Positions 5,821 through 13,605 of a stretch of DNA of 21,259 bases are shown in pieces. A model generated the notes under the pieces. That model was not told the origin of the DNA. It saw nothing but the letters and a program-made list of their open reading frames with translations, and ran no database searches. The translations under genes and the position numbers were made by a program. This DNA is from DATKDP01 sp035546335 (GTDB taxonomy: Bacteria > Acidobacteriota > Thermoanaerobaculia > Gp7-AA8). The stretch is taken from the NCBI GenBank assembly GCA_035546335.1, contig DATKDP010000036.1, forward strand, positions 1 through 21,259, given 5' to 3'. Each line of letters begins with the position of its first letter. Positions within the stretch are counted from its first letter, which is position 1.

Positions 5821-8800
5821 CTACTGCCCTGCGATGAAGATCGGGTCGCCCGACTGGTTGTCGATCACCGAGCCGTAAGCAAACAGCGTCGCGGCGTTGT
5901 CGGTGTGCGCGCGGATCGTGAAGTTTCCGAGAGACAGCGGATTGAACTGGGGAAACAGCCCCTGCAGCGATGCCTGTGCCTGCGAGCGCGGCTGGACCGC
6001 GAGGAAGGCGGTCGCCGTCTGTCCCCAGCTGGTCACCAGCGTGAGGTTGATCCCGATCGGCTGATCCCCCGAGTTGACGAATCCGAGATTCGATCGATAG
6101 ATCGTGTCGGACTTCAGCCCGGTGACCAGCCCGTCGCGGCCGAAGCGCGCTGACTCGATCGCCGGAATCCACTGACCGTAGGTTCCGCCGTCCGCACTGC
6201 GCGTGGTGTAGCTCCGGCTCGTCACGATCGGTCCGATCGTCGAGCCGTGCGTGATGATCTCCAGCGCACCGCGCTGGTCGCCCGCACCGAGCCAGCTGAG
6301 AACGTCGCCGATCATGATCGTCTGACCGGCTCCGATGGTGAGCGACCGCCCTCCCGCGCCTCGGTTGTCGCGATCGGCGATCCAGAGACGGAGGGTGAGG
6401 TTGAGCGGTGCAGTGGTCGGGTTGAGCATCGTCAGGTCGCTGCGCCAGAAAGTGCCCGCGGCTCCCGGAATCCTGGCGACGGCCGGAACGATCATCGAAT
6501 TGCTGCCCCGCGCGATGGCCGGCATGAAGACAGGATCCTGCGTCCGGTTGTCGATCACCGAAATGTAGGAGGTGACCGCGTTCGGAAGGCTCGACGAGAC
6601 GCGGAGCGACAGCCCGCTGCGCGATTGGCCCGTGAGAGCCGGAAAGAGTGCCGTCAGCGCGAACTGCTGGAAGGTTCTGGGACCGAACAAACGGGTTGTC
6701 GATCCGAGATGGTGCCCGCTCCCGTCGTAGAGCGTCAGCACCGATTCGACGTAGTCCACGCTGCGATTCACCAGGCCGACGTTCGTCCGGTACGCCTGAT
6801 TGGAGTCGATTCCGGTCAGATACATCGTCGCCGGAAGATCGTCGGCGACGTCCGGCACGAACTGACCGTACGTTCCGCTGGTGCCGGTGGTGAAGGTCCT
6901 GCTGGAGATCTTCAGATCGGGCTTGCCGAGCGAGCTGGCAGCCTCGACTCCGATCGCTCCCGTACCGCTCGAGATTCCGAACAGCTCGGGAAGGACGTTC
7001 TGCCAGGTGTTCGCAGCGTTCGGCGTCACCACCACCTGCCGGCTCATCGGCAAGCCGCCTGCCGCCGGAATGTAGATCAGCTCGACGTTCGCACTCAACG
7101 TTCCGGCATTGAAGATCGTCAGCTCCGTTCTCCAGTAGCTCGATCCGGCACCGGTGGTCTGCGCCGAGACGGGAACCAGTGAGGTGAATTTCTCGACGCC
7201 CGGCTTCACCGTGACCACCTTCGTCGCGCTGGAGGTCGACACGCTGTTTCGAACGGTGAGCGTGACGTGATAGTCGCCGGGCGCAGCGAAGGCATGAGCG
7301 GGATTCTGCAGCGTCGACGTCTGTCCGTTGCCGAAGCTCCACGTCCACGAGGTGGGCGATCCGCTCGAACGATCCTGGAACGAGACCGACTGATTGACTG
7401 ACGCCGGCGAGGGTGTCGCCAGGAAGTCGGCTGTGACTGGTGGCGTCGCCGGCGCTCCTGGAGTCACCTGGATCGACTGGATCGAGCTCGACGTGCGCGA
7501 GCCATCCGAGACCGTCAATCTCACCGAATAAGTCCCGGCGGCCGAGTACCGCTTGCTCGGGTTCTTGAGCGTGGACGTAGTCCCGTCCCCGAAGCTCCAG
7601 CTCCAGCTCGAAGGGCCACCCGCCGACTGATCGGTGAACGATACGCTCTGATCCGTGGTCGGACTGGCTGGCGAGAAGCTGAAGTTGGCTGTCAGAGTGG
7701 AGGTCGGAGCGGAAACGATCACGCTTCGCGTCGTGCTCGACAGGCTTCCGTCCGTCGAGGTGACCGTCAAACGGACCGTGTAGGTACCGGCCGTCGAGTA
7801 CATCTTGTTGGGAGAGGACGCTGTCGAAGACGTTCCGTCACCGAAGCTCCACGAACGCGAAGCGACCGGGCCGGTCGACTGGTCGAAGAACGAGAACGTC
7901 GTCACGCCCGCCGTCCCCGACGATGGGGTGTAGGTGAACGCAGCCTGAACGCCCTGGGCCGGCATCGTCGTCTGCGCGATGTTCGAGCCGGAGGACTCTC
8001 CCACCGAGTTGAGCGCCGTCACCTGGAAACGGTAGGTCTGGCCGGACGTCAATCCGCCGATCGTCGCCGAGGTCACGTTGGCGCCGACGGTCGCGGCGAG
8101 CGAAAATGATCCACTGCCGAGAGCGATGTAGATGTTCTGCGCCGTTTCGTCGCTCGCGTTGTCGATCCAGCTCAGTTGCGCCTGCGACGTGCTGATCGCC
8201 GAGGCAGTCAGATTCGACGGCGCGGCCGGAACGGTGGGCGAGGGAGACGAGCTCCCGCTGGGATACAGCCAACGCGCCGCGAGCTGGTCATCGCTTCGGA
8301 GCGAGGGACCTCCGGAGACGGTGGCATACATCAGTGCGTTGCTCTCCGCGCTGTGCCCGAAGCCGAGCGTGTGCCCGAACTCGTGCGCGAGAATCGCCGC
8401 GAGCGTCGAGCTGCTGATCCCGGTCGACGGCGACACCCCGTCCTGGATGACCAGGTTCCCCTCGGTGATGTCCCATGTGCTGCTATAGGTCTTCTGAGGG
8501 TGCGAGGAATCGGCCGCAAACGGCGAAGTCCAGCTTCCACCTGACTTCGCATTGTTGAATCCTCCGCGCCCCACGACGCCTCCGCCACTCCCCGTCCACG
8601 TGCCGCTGATCTCATTCAGAGGATCATCGAACAGAACCTCGTTGACTCCGTTGGGAGTGCTGAGACCTCCGGCCGTTGACGTCGCTCCCGCGTGGCTGTA
8701 GAGAATCTTCGCGGCACTGTAGCTCGTCCACGACGACATTCCGGTCTTGAGCTCGGCAACGCCGCCGTCGCTGTAGCCCGGCTGCGCTCCGTAATGCCTC

Positions 8801-9486
8801 CACGGAATCGTCGTTCCCTTCTCGAAGGCAAACCATCGGTAGATCGTCGGCTCGGAGATCAGCGTGAAATCCATGGAGGTGGTCAGTCCCGTCATCTCCG
8901 CCTTCGGGACGAAATAATCGGCCCGCGGGCTACCACCTGTTGCGCGCGCTTCGACGTACGAGACAAATCGCGCCGCCTCCCTCACGACATCGTCCGGGGG
9001 ATGAATCTCGCGGAACTGCTCGTCGAGCAGCAACGTGTTGGCATGAAGCTCCGGCCGGAACCAGTACCGCTTTCCTTCGATGCCTCGCTTCTCGGTGAAC
9101 TTGCCGACGAAGAGATCGTTCGTCTGGTAGTCGCCTCGCGTCGTGGGCCAGAGGAAGAGGAGAACCTTCTCCCCTTCGACGTACTCGGGCGACCCGAAGA
9201 CCACAGTCATTCGATCGCCGATCCGGCCACCGACCTCGCGGATCACCACGGTCGATTCGACGTCTCCTTTGATCGCGCGGGTGACGGCAACCTGCGTCTC
9301 GGTCCAGATCCCGCCGTTCCGCTCCACAGGGCTCGAATCGAGAACGAGTCCTTCGATGATCACGGGAGATTTGTCAATCAACTGATCATCGGTCGGCATG
9401 ACGATGGTCGTGGCGGAGAGCGCCGCGGCGAGCAAGGTCAGCAGAAAAAAGAGACACGAACTCCTGTACACCCGCATGAATGTCAT
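5821..9486 (-). CDS. Secreted zinc metalloprotease with FnIII and PKD domains and tandem C-terminal units
   Basis: The protein has about 1221 residues. A hydrophobic N-terminal segment (SCLFFLLTLLAAALSA) looks like a signal peptide, so it is probably exported. The catalytic motif is HEFGHTLGFGH (about residues 368-378), the HEXXHXXGXXH zinc site of metzincins, with a plausible Met-turn at ALMYATV. After a Ser/Pro linker come one fibronectin type III domain (about 425-505) and three PKD domains (about 512-755) marked by WSFGDG, WSFGDG and WSFGNG. The last ~460 residues hold two related beta-rich units, each opening with a SSYWRTEL or GTFWRSDL segment and each ending in a SVIDN-type segment; I cannot name this domain. 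The start could be TTG 9498, ATG 9486 or ATG 9477; none has a clear ribosome site and I chose the first ATG. Substrate unknown. The DUF971 gene upstream is on the same strand but 450 bp away, so they are probably separate units. Confidence 0.85.
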   Translation of the reverse strand: MTFMRVYRSSCLFFLLTLLAAALSATTIVMPTDDQLIDKSPVIIEGLVLDSSPVERNGGIWTETQVAVTRAIKGDVESTVVIREVGGRIGDRMTVVFGSPEYVEGEKVLLFLWPTTRGDYQTNDLFVGKFTEKRGIEGKRYWFRPELHANTLLLDEQFREIHPPDDVVREAARFVSYVEARATGGSPRADYFVPKAEMTGLTTSMDFTLISEPTIYRWFAFEKGTTIPWRHYGAQPGYSDGGVAELKTGMSSWTSYSAAKILYSHAGATSTAGGLSTPNGVNEVLFDDPLNEISGTWTGSGGGVVGRGGFNNAKSGGSWTSPFAADSSHPQKTYSSTWDITEGNLVIQDGVSPSTGISSSTLAAILAHEFGHTLGFGHSAESNALMYATVSGGPSLRSDDQLAARWLYPSGSSSPSPTVPAAPSNLTASAISTSQAQLSWIDNASDETAQNIYIALGSGSFSLAATVGANVTSATIGGLTSGQTYRFQVTALNSVGESSGSNIAQTTMPAQGVQAAFTYTPSSGTAGVTTFSFFDQSTGPVASRSWSFGDGTSSTASSPNKMYSTAGTYTVRLTVTSTDGSLSSTTRSVIVSAPTSTLTANFSFSPASPTTDQSVSFTDQSAGGPSSWSWSFGDGTTSTLKNPSKRYSAAGTYSVRLTVSDGSRTSSSIQSIQVTPGAPATPPVTADFLATPSPASVNQSVSFQDRSSGSPTSWTWSFGNGQTSTLQNPAHAFAAPGDYHVTLTVRNSVSTSSATKVVTVKPGVEKFTSLVPVSAQTTGAGSSYWRTELTIFNAGTLSANVELIYIPAAGGLPMSRQVVVTPNAANTWQNVLPELFGISSGTGAIGVEAASSLGKPDLKISSRTFTTGTSGTYGQFVPDVADDLPATMYLTGIDSNQAYRTNVGLVNRSVDYVESVLTLYDGSGHHLGSTTRLFGPRTFQQFALTALFPALTGQSRSGLSLRVSSSLPNAVTSYISVIDNRTQDPVFMPAIARGSNSMIVPAVARIPGAAGTFWRSDLTMLNPTTAPLNLTLRLWIADRDNRGAGGRSLTIGAGQTIMIGDVLSWLGAGDQRGALEIITHGSTIGPIVTSRSYTTRSADGGTYGQWIPAIESARFGRDGLVTGLKSDTIYRSNLGFVNSGDQPIGINLTLVTSWGQTATAFLAVQPRSQAQASLQGLFPQFNPLSLGNFTIRAHTDNAATLFAYGSVIDNQSGDPIFIAGQ

Positions 9487-9612
9487 GGTCTGGCCCAAAG
9501 TTATTTTGAATTTAACCGCTGCGGTCGGAAACGAGAAAGGGAATCGAAGCTATTCCACGGCTGTCCACAGAATCACGATAAGTTCTGTATTCCCAATGTT
9601 CTGTGATACTGC

Positions 9613-9903
9613 TCACAAACCGGATTCTTGAAACCGAAGTCGGAGGATTCGTCTCTCAGAGTTTGATCTTAGATGCCGGGCTCGGGCGCGGGCTCGGGCG
9701 CGGGCCGGGCGCGGGCCGGGCGCGGGTGGCTCACTCGGTTGGGCGCCGGGATTTGTGATCAATTTGGTCAGTATCTGTGCGATGCGGTCGAGAAAGGCCT
9801 TGTGGTCATGCGGAGAACCGAGATCCTCAACTCCGACCAGGTTCAGTCCCCAAGCAGGCAACCCGCGCCTTTCCCGAGCCCGCGCCCGGCCTTTGACTCT
9901 CAA
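9613..9903 (-). CDS. Coding-like fragment between GC-rich inverted repeats, function unknown
   Basis: A 96-residue open frame. Its middle (WGLNLVGVEDLGSPHDHKAF then LDRIAQILTKLITN) has G/C-ending codons typical of real genes here and would form an amphipathic helix. Both ends are low-complexity: an arginine-alanine run encoded by the GC-rich repeat, and an Arg-rich start. It may be the remnant of a gene, or a short real gene with a repeat-derived tail. I recognise no family. The opposite-strand frame (9673-9924) is less convincing. Confidence 0.25.
   Translation of the reverse strand: MRVKGRARARERRGLPAWGLNLVGVEDLGSPHDHKAFLDRIAQILTKLITNPGAQPSEPPAPGPRPARARARARARHLRSNSERRILRLRFQESGL
9675..9735. 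repeat. GC-rich tandem repeat (CGGGCGCGGGCT)
   Basis: Units of GCTCGGGCGCGG and GCCGGGCGCGG are repeated about five times. An inverted partner (CCCGAGCCCGCGCCCGGCC) lies at 9874-9892, so the two flank the coding-like fragment. The rest of the 9499-9938 gap is AT-richer and presumably holds the promoter of the metalloprotease gene, but I cannot place it. Confidence 0.75.
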
Positions 9904-9938
9904 ATTTCAAATATTTTTGGGTAGGACCAGGGCGGGGG

Positions 9939-10262
9939 TCACCCTGCCGGAACTGTGCAGAGCTCGCAGCGGCAGAAGGCGCGGAGGCGCTCATAGGTCC
10001 AGAGGCCCCAGGCGTGGCCGTCCGCCCAGTTGGGCTGCAGGGCATAGTTTCCGATCTGTTCGACGCTCGTGAGCTCGAATGAGCGGGGGGAGTATTGCTG
10101 AGGGCCTCCGCCCGACACGCGCCCGAAAAGATCGGGCTCGCCCGAGCAGCCGGCACAGGGACAGGCGCGCCTCAGCTCCTCGGCGCCATAGTACGATTCG
10201 TGCCCGTCGTCCCAGACGACGGCGAGCTGATCGCCGATGACCTGAACGAACTTCGGCCTCAT
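9939..10262 (-). CDS. DUF971 (GBBH-like N-terminal) domain protein
   Basis: This stand-alone 107-residue DUF971 protein shows VVWDDGHESYYGAEELRRACPCAGC at residues 16-39 and YALQPNWADGHAWGLWTYERLRAFC at residues 73-97. This is the domain at the N-terminus of gamma-butyrobetaine hydroxylase; it is also found alone or joined to Mrp-type ATPases. It has two matching CXCXXC motifs (C34, C36, C39 and C97, C99, C102), which could bind a metal or iron-sulfur cluster; this is inference. The function of stand-alone members is not settled. TACAAT lies 8 nt before the ATG and there is no ribosome site, so a leaderless message is likely. The gene is divergent from truA, with 55 bp between. Confidence 0.85.
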   Translation of the reverse strand: MRPKFVQVIGDQLAVVWDDGHESYYGAEELRRACPCAGCSGEPDLFGRVSGGGPQQYSPRSFELTSVEQIGNYALQPNWADGHAWGLWTYERLRAFCRCELCTVPAG

Positions 10263-10270
10263 GACATAGG

Positions 10271-10276
10271 ATTGTA
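10271..10276 (-). promoter_or_regulatory. Candidate -10 box of the DUF971 gene, leaderless
   Basis: On the minus strand TACAAT is followed by 8 nt (CCTATGTC) and the ATG. The box and spacing match those of mazG exactly. Confidence 0.5.
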
Positions 10277-10317
10277 TGTCAGCGTCGCGCGAGCTGCGGC
10301 GGTGACCAGAGCGAGGG

Positions 10318-11103
10318 ATGCCGACCTACAAGCTGCTCCTCGAATACGAAGGGACGCGATATTCCGGCTGGCAGGCGCAGACGAACACGCCGAAGACGGT
10401 GCAGGGACGTTTGCTCTCCGCGGCGCGGGACCTGTTCGGGGAGGTCGATCTGAGCGGTGCGGGGCGTACCGACGCGGGCGTTCACGCTGCGGGGCAGGTC
10501 GCGCACCTGCGCCTGCAGAAACGCGCCGCCCCCGCAGAGATCGTGCGCATGTTGAACGAGGCGCTGCCTCACGACATCAACATTCTGGGCGCCACACCGG
10601 CGAACGATCGGTTCCATGCGCGGCACGACGCGATCTCGAGAGTCTATCTCTATCAGATCAGCCGGAGGAGGACCGCCTTCGCCAAGCCGTTCGTCTGGTG
10701 GATCCGCGATTCGCTCGACGTGGCACGAATGGCGGATGCCGCGGCACTGATTCCGGGACGCCATGATTTCGCATCGTTCACCGACCGGAGGAACAAGGCG
10801 GAATCGACTCTCGTCATCGTCGAATCGGCGGCCATCGCGGAATGGGGCGATCTGATTCTCGTCCGCATCGCCGCTTCCCACTTTCTCTGGAAGATGGTCC
10901 GCAAACTGGTTCACGCACTCACGGATGCCGGCCGGGGGACCCTCACGAAAGGGGAGCTCGCCGCTCACTTCGAGCCGGAGGCCGCGAAGTTCGGTCCGAC
11001 GGCACCACCTTCCGGGCTGTTTCTCGAAGCTGTTCTCTATCCGGGCGACGCGTTCGATCGTCCTCTCGAACCGATCGTCGAAGTGCACCGGCGAAAACCA
11101 TGA
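10318..11103 (+). CDS. truA: tRNA pseudouridine synthase A
   Basis: TruA (EC 5.4.99.12) makes pseudouridine at positions 38-40 of the tRNA anticodon stem. The 261-residue protein begins YKLLLEYEGTRYSGWQAQ, the usual TruA N-terminus, and has the catalytic motif GAGRTDAGVHA with nucleophile Asp52. Later segments FHARHDAISRVYLYQI, HDFASFTD and SHFLWKMVRKLV also fit the family. Length is normal. Its stop codon overlaps the thiL start (ATGA), so the two are translationally coupled. GAGCGAGGG lies directly against the start codon, so there is no properly spaced ribosome site. Confidence 0.96.
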   Translation: MPTYKLLLEYEGTRYSGWQAQTNTPKTVQGRLLSAARDLFGEVDLSGAGRTDAGVHAAGQVAHLRLQKRAAPAEIVRMLNEALPHDINILGATPANDRFHARHDAISRVYLYQISRRRTAFAKPFVWWIRDSLDVARMADAAALIPGRHDFASFTDRRNKAESTLVIVESAAIAEWGDLILVRIAASHFLWKMVRKLVHALTDAGRGTLTKGELAAHFEPEAAKFGPTAPPSGLFLEAVLYPGDAFDRPLEPIVEVHRRKP

Positions 11104-12134
11104 GCGGCGAAGACGATCTGGTGGCGCGCATCACGCGGGCATTCCCCCGATTCCGCAGCGGGATCGGGATCGGCGACGACGCCGCGATTCTCGACATCGA
11201 TTCGACGCGCCGCATCGTCCTCACCACCGACATGCTGGTCGAGGAGATCGACTTCACACGATCGATTCCCGTCGAGCACATCGCACGAAAGAGCCTCACG
11301 GCCAGCCTGTCGGATCTCGCGGCGATGGGAGCGGTTCCCGACGTCTTTCTGCTGTCGCTGGCGATGCCCTCATCGTGGCTGCCGCTGTTCGACCGCTTCA
11401 TCGAAGCGCTCGCGCGCGCGTCACGCCTGGCATCGATCGCGCTCGCCGGAGGCGATCTGTCCGCCGCGGACGAGCTGGTCATCTCCATTACCGCAGTCGG
11501 ACATCTCGTCGCATCGCAACATCCGCTGCTGCGGTCGGGCGCGCGTCCCGGCGAGCGGATTTTTCTCAGCAGGCCGATCGGCGGATCGGCTGCCGGGCTC
11601 GCGTTGCTGCGGCGCGGCTGGACCGTCGATGCGGGAGGAAATGTCGAAGCGCCGGAGAGTCTCGAGGTCGGATATGTCCACCGTGATCTTGCAAGAGCCG
11701 CGATCATTCGGCATGTCGCACCAGAGGCGGAGCTCGAGCTGGGCCGGCGCCTCGCGGAGATCACGTCGATCGGAGCGGCAATCGATCTGTCCGACGGCCT
11801 GTCGACCGATCTCCGGCGTCTCTGCTCCGCCTCGCACTGCGGCGCCGTGGTCGACTGGGAGCGGATCCCTCCCCTTCCCGATCTCGATCGATACGGTCCC
11901 GCCCTAGGCATCGACGTGGGCAACTCCGTCCTGCACGGCGGGGAAGACTACGCTCTGCTCTTCACCGCCCCCTTTGGTGAAGCGGAATTGAGCAGCCGCC
12001 TCGGCCGCCCCGTCTACGCCATCGGACGAATCACCGCCGACCCGCCGATCCTCCTCGAGCGCGCCGGGAGAACGGTCGAGCTCGAGCCGCGGGGGTACGA
12101 CCACTTCGAAGCGAGGCAGGGAAGTGGAACCTGA
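11100..12134 (+). CDS. thiL: Thiamine-monophosphate kinase
   Basis: ThiL (EC 2.7.4.16) phosphorylates thiamine monophosphate to the cofactor thiamine diphosphate using ATP. The 344-residue protein shows the family's metal-binding and nucleotide motifs: IGIGDDAAIL (Asp26, Asp27), LTTDMLVEEIDF, KSLTASLSDLAAMGA, ALAGGDLSAA, IDLSDGLSTDL, and HGGEDYALLFT near residue 282. The start is the ATG that overlaps the truA stop by 4 bp; the frame is open further upstream, but that part is antisense-like sequence within truA. The stop TGA forms part of the first unit of a short heptamer array (CCTGAAA). No other thiamine gene is present in the window. Confidence 0.96.
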   Translation: MSGEDDLVARITRAFPRFRSGIGIGDDAAILDIDSTRRIVLTTDMLVEEIDFTRSIPVEHIARKSLTASLSDLAAMGAVPDVFLLSLAMPSSWLPLFDRFIEALARASRLASIALAGGDLSAADELVISITAVGHLVASQHPLLRSGARPGERIFLSRPIGGSAAGLALLRRGWTVDAGGNVEAPESLEVGYVHRDLARAAIIRHVAPEAELELGRRLAEITSIGAAIDLSDGLSTDLRRLCSASHCGAVVDWERIPPLPDLDRYGPALGIDVGNSVLHGGEDYALLFTAPFGEAELSSRLGRPVYAIGRITADPPILLERAGRTVELEPRGYDHFEARQGSGT

Positions 12135-12155
12135 AACCAGAAACCAGAAACCAGG
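12130..12155 (+). repeat. Short heptamer array at the thiL stop codon
   Basis: CCTGAAA followed by CCAGAAA twice and CCAG, all in phase. The thiL TGA is inside the first unit. The purine-rich strand is the thiL coding strand. Confidence 0.8.
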
Positions 12156-12190
12156 GCTGGGCATCGGCTCGTACATGAATGCAACATTTC

Positions 12191-12232
12191 TCGTAGGGAC
12201 GAAGCATTTGCGCGAGGGACAGAGCCGAGGCC
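12191..12232 (-). repeat. GCGCAAATGCTTCG-type repeat, inverted copy
   Basis: CGTAGGGACGAAGCATTTGC then GCGAGGGACAGAGCCGAGG is the reverse complement of the 3' half of the repeat at 5648-5750. Confidence 0.8.
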
Positions 12233-12250
12233 TAGTCACACCGTAACGCA

Positions 12251-12370
12251 GCCGTCATCCTGAGCGAGGTGGAAGGGAGGGTGTGAGCGAAGGATCTGCG
12301 TTCTTAGACAGTTGCCGATCGCAGATCCTTCACTCACACCCTTGCCCCCACCCTCGCTCAGGATGACGGC
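12251..12370 (+). repeat. 120-bp palindromic hairpin element, copy A
   Basis: Two arms of about 50 nt, starting GCCGTCATCCTGAGCGAGG and ending GGTGTGAGYGAAGGATCTGCG, are inverted around a 19-nt loop, TTCTTAGACAGTTGCCGAT. The arms match except in the central G-rich stretch. It resembles a REPIN or a small non-autonomous mobile palindrome. Copies B (13306-13425) and C (19128-19244) have the identical loop. Confidence 0.9.
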
Positions 12371-12437
12371 ATCTCCGCGTAGTCGTTGCCGCAAACCTTG
12401 ACGTGCATCGCAGGCACGAAGCATTTGCGCGAAGCTA
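12371..12437 (-). repeat. Repeat flank shared with 13240-13305, ending in a GCGCAAATGCTTCG-type copy
   Basis: The stretch through CGTAGTCGTTGCCGCAAACC and TTGACG to GAAGCATTTGCGCGAAG is the reverse complement of the sequence just left of hairpin B. The composite 12191-12437 is therefore an inverted copy of the composite 13225-13490. Confidence 0.75.
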
Positions 12438-12976
12438 CCCAACCCCTCATCTCTACCCAATCACTGGCCCTTTGGCCGTCCTCGAAACACCTCCCGCAGG
12501 CATCCGGCTACGGGGCGCTCTCGCAATCGTGGCGGGCGATCCCAGCCGATTTGGTGAAATTCACATTCCAAGCTCACGTTCGACACCGCGGTGCGGCGAA
12601 AGGGACGTTCCACAATCAAGGGGTAGAGGACGCAGGAGACGACGAGCTGCCGATTTCTGGAGCCGTTTCGTGATAGATTGCGAAAAAGGCTCCCGGGAGA
12701 ATCGAAGACGATGTGGTTCGCAGCAGGTTCCCCTTCCGCTCGCAAGCATCGAAGTGCCATAGGTTTGCCCAGGTCGAGAGCCCTTTACCGGGCGTCGGCT
12801 CGGCCGGAATCGATCGAGCTGCTGCGATCTGTCCACAACCCGAACAACCCCTTCTGTATCAGTGCTTACAATCCGCCGCTCGGCGGCATCGCCCGATGTT
12901 TGCGTTTCCGCCGGCCTTTGTCTCTTAAGTAAGTAGCCTTATGTCGCCTACGTGAAACCAGCAAATCCGGAAGGTT
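12438..12976. other. Intergenic segment between inverted composite repeats, no gene recognised
   Basis: Several open frames of 70-120 codons exist on both strands (for example 12561-12836 minus and 12678-12932 plus), but they overlap one another, have no recognisable motif and no convincing ribosome site. Together with 12977-13190 this is the interior of the region flanked by the inverted composites. Confidence 0.5.
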
Positions 12977-13156
12977 ATGATGGGTGAGTACGCCAAGAAT
13001 CTTCTCAAAGCCATCGAAGCGGAGGGCAGGAAACGGCTCTTTTTGTTCCGGGTGGAAAAGGTCGTTAATTGGATACTCGGTTTTCTAAGAGTCCCTCGCC
13101 GCGTCCGGCTGAGAGACGGGTTCGCCCTAACAAAATCAAGCGAATCTTCGATGTAG
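12977..13156 (+). CDS. Possible small protein, unknown
   Basis: A 59-codon frame beginning with two ATGs. GGAAGG at 12969-12974 is 5 nt before the second ATG, one of the best-spaced ribosome sites in the window. The predicted peptide is basic, with a possible amphipathic helix (VEKVVNWILGFLRVPRRVRL) and a Ser-rich end (LTKSSESSM). I recognise no family. It lies inside the repeat island between thiL and the histidine kinase gene, so it could be a chance frame. Confidence 0.25.
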   Translation: MMGEYAKNLLKAIEAEGRKRLFLFRVEKVVNWILGFLRVPRRVRLRDGFALTKSSESSM

Positions 13157-13191
13157 GTCCGCAAAGATCGGGTAGAGCATAGCAAGCTCCC

Positions 13192-13270
13192 GGTCGAAGC
13201 TATTGCGCTGCGTTGCGCCGTAGCAAGCCCTCGGCTCTGTCCCTCGCGCAAATGCTTCGTCCCTACGAGG
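13192..13270 (+). repeat. GCGCAAATGCTTCG-type stem-loop repeat
   Basis: CGAAGCTATTGCGCTGCGTT, then GCGCCGTAGCAAGCCCTCGG, then CGCGCAAATGCTTCGTCCCT and ACGAGG. Close to 5648-5750. Confidence 0.8.
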
Positions 13271-13305
13271 AACGTCAAGGTTTGCGGCAACGAGTACGCG
13301 GGGAT

Positions 13306-13425
13306 GCCGTCATCCTGAGCGAGGGCGGGGGCAGGGTGTGAGCGAAGGATCTGCGATCGGCAACTGTCTAAGAACGCAGATCCTTCGCTCACACCCTCCC
13401 TTCCACCCTCGCTCAGGATGACGGC
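13306..13425 (-). repeat. 120-bp palindromic hairpin element, copy B
   Basis: Same length and arms as copy A, with the loop on the opposite strand (ATCGGCAACTGTCTAAGAA on plus). The loop is identical to copies A and C, so orientation is defined by the loop. It forms an inverted pair with copy A about 0.94 kb away. Confidence 0.9.
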
Positions 13426-13429
13426 TTCG

Positions 13430-13497
13430 TTGCGCCGTAGCAAGCCCTCGGCCCTGTCCCTCGTGCAAATGCTTCGTCCCTACGAGGAGCACGGCAA
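13430..13497 (+). repeat. GCGCAAATGCTTCG-type repeat
   Basis: GCGCCGTAGCAAGCCCTCGG, CCCTGTCCCTCGTGCAAATG, CTTCGTCCCTACGAGGAGCA, CGGCAAG. It directly abuts the heptamer array downstream of the histidine kinase gene. Confidence 0.8.
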
Positions 13498-13503
13498 GGG
13501 TGC

Positions 13504-13591
13504 TCTCGTCTCTCGTCTCTCGTCTCTCGTCTCTCGTCTCTCGTCTCTCGTCTCTCGTCTCTCGTCTCTCGCCTCTCGCCTCTCGCCTCTC
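13504..13591 (-). repeat. Heptamer tandem repeat array downstream of the histidine kinase gene
   Basis: Nine TCTCGTC units and three TCTCGCC units are strictly in phase over 13504-13587. On the coding (minus) strand they read GAGAGGC then GAGACGA-type, starting about 14 nt after the TAG stop. The unit differs in sequence from the other arrays but keeps the 7-bp period and the GA-purine-purine core. Confidence 0.95.
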
Positions 13592-13605
13592 AGGCGCACG
13601 AGTCC

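Noticed and set aside
9659..9673. 16S rRNA start-like sequence (AGAGTTTGATC)
   Set aside because: Only 11 bases match and what follows is not rRNA. It is a chance match.
12561..12836. Open frames of 70-120 codons between the inverted composites
   Set aside because: They overlap on both strands and have no motifs or ribosome sites. Frames at 12925-13443 largely translate the repeat elements.
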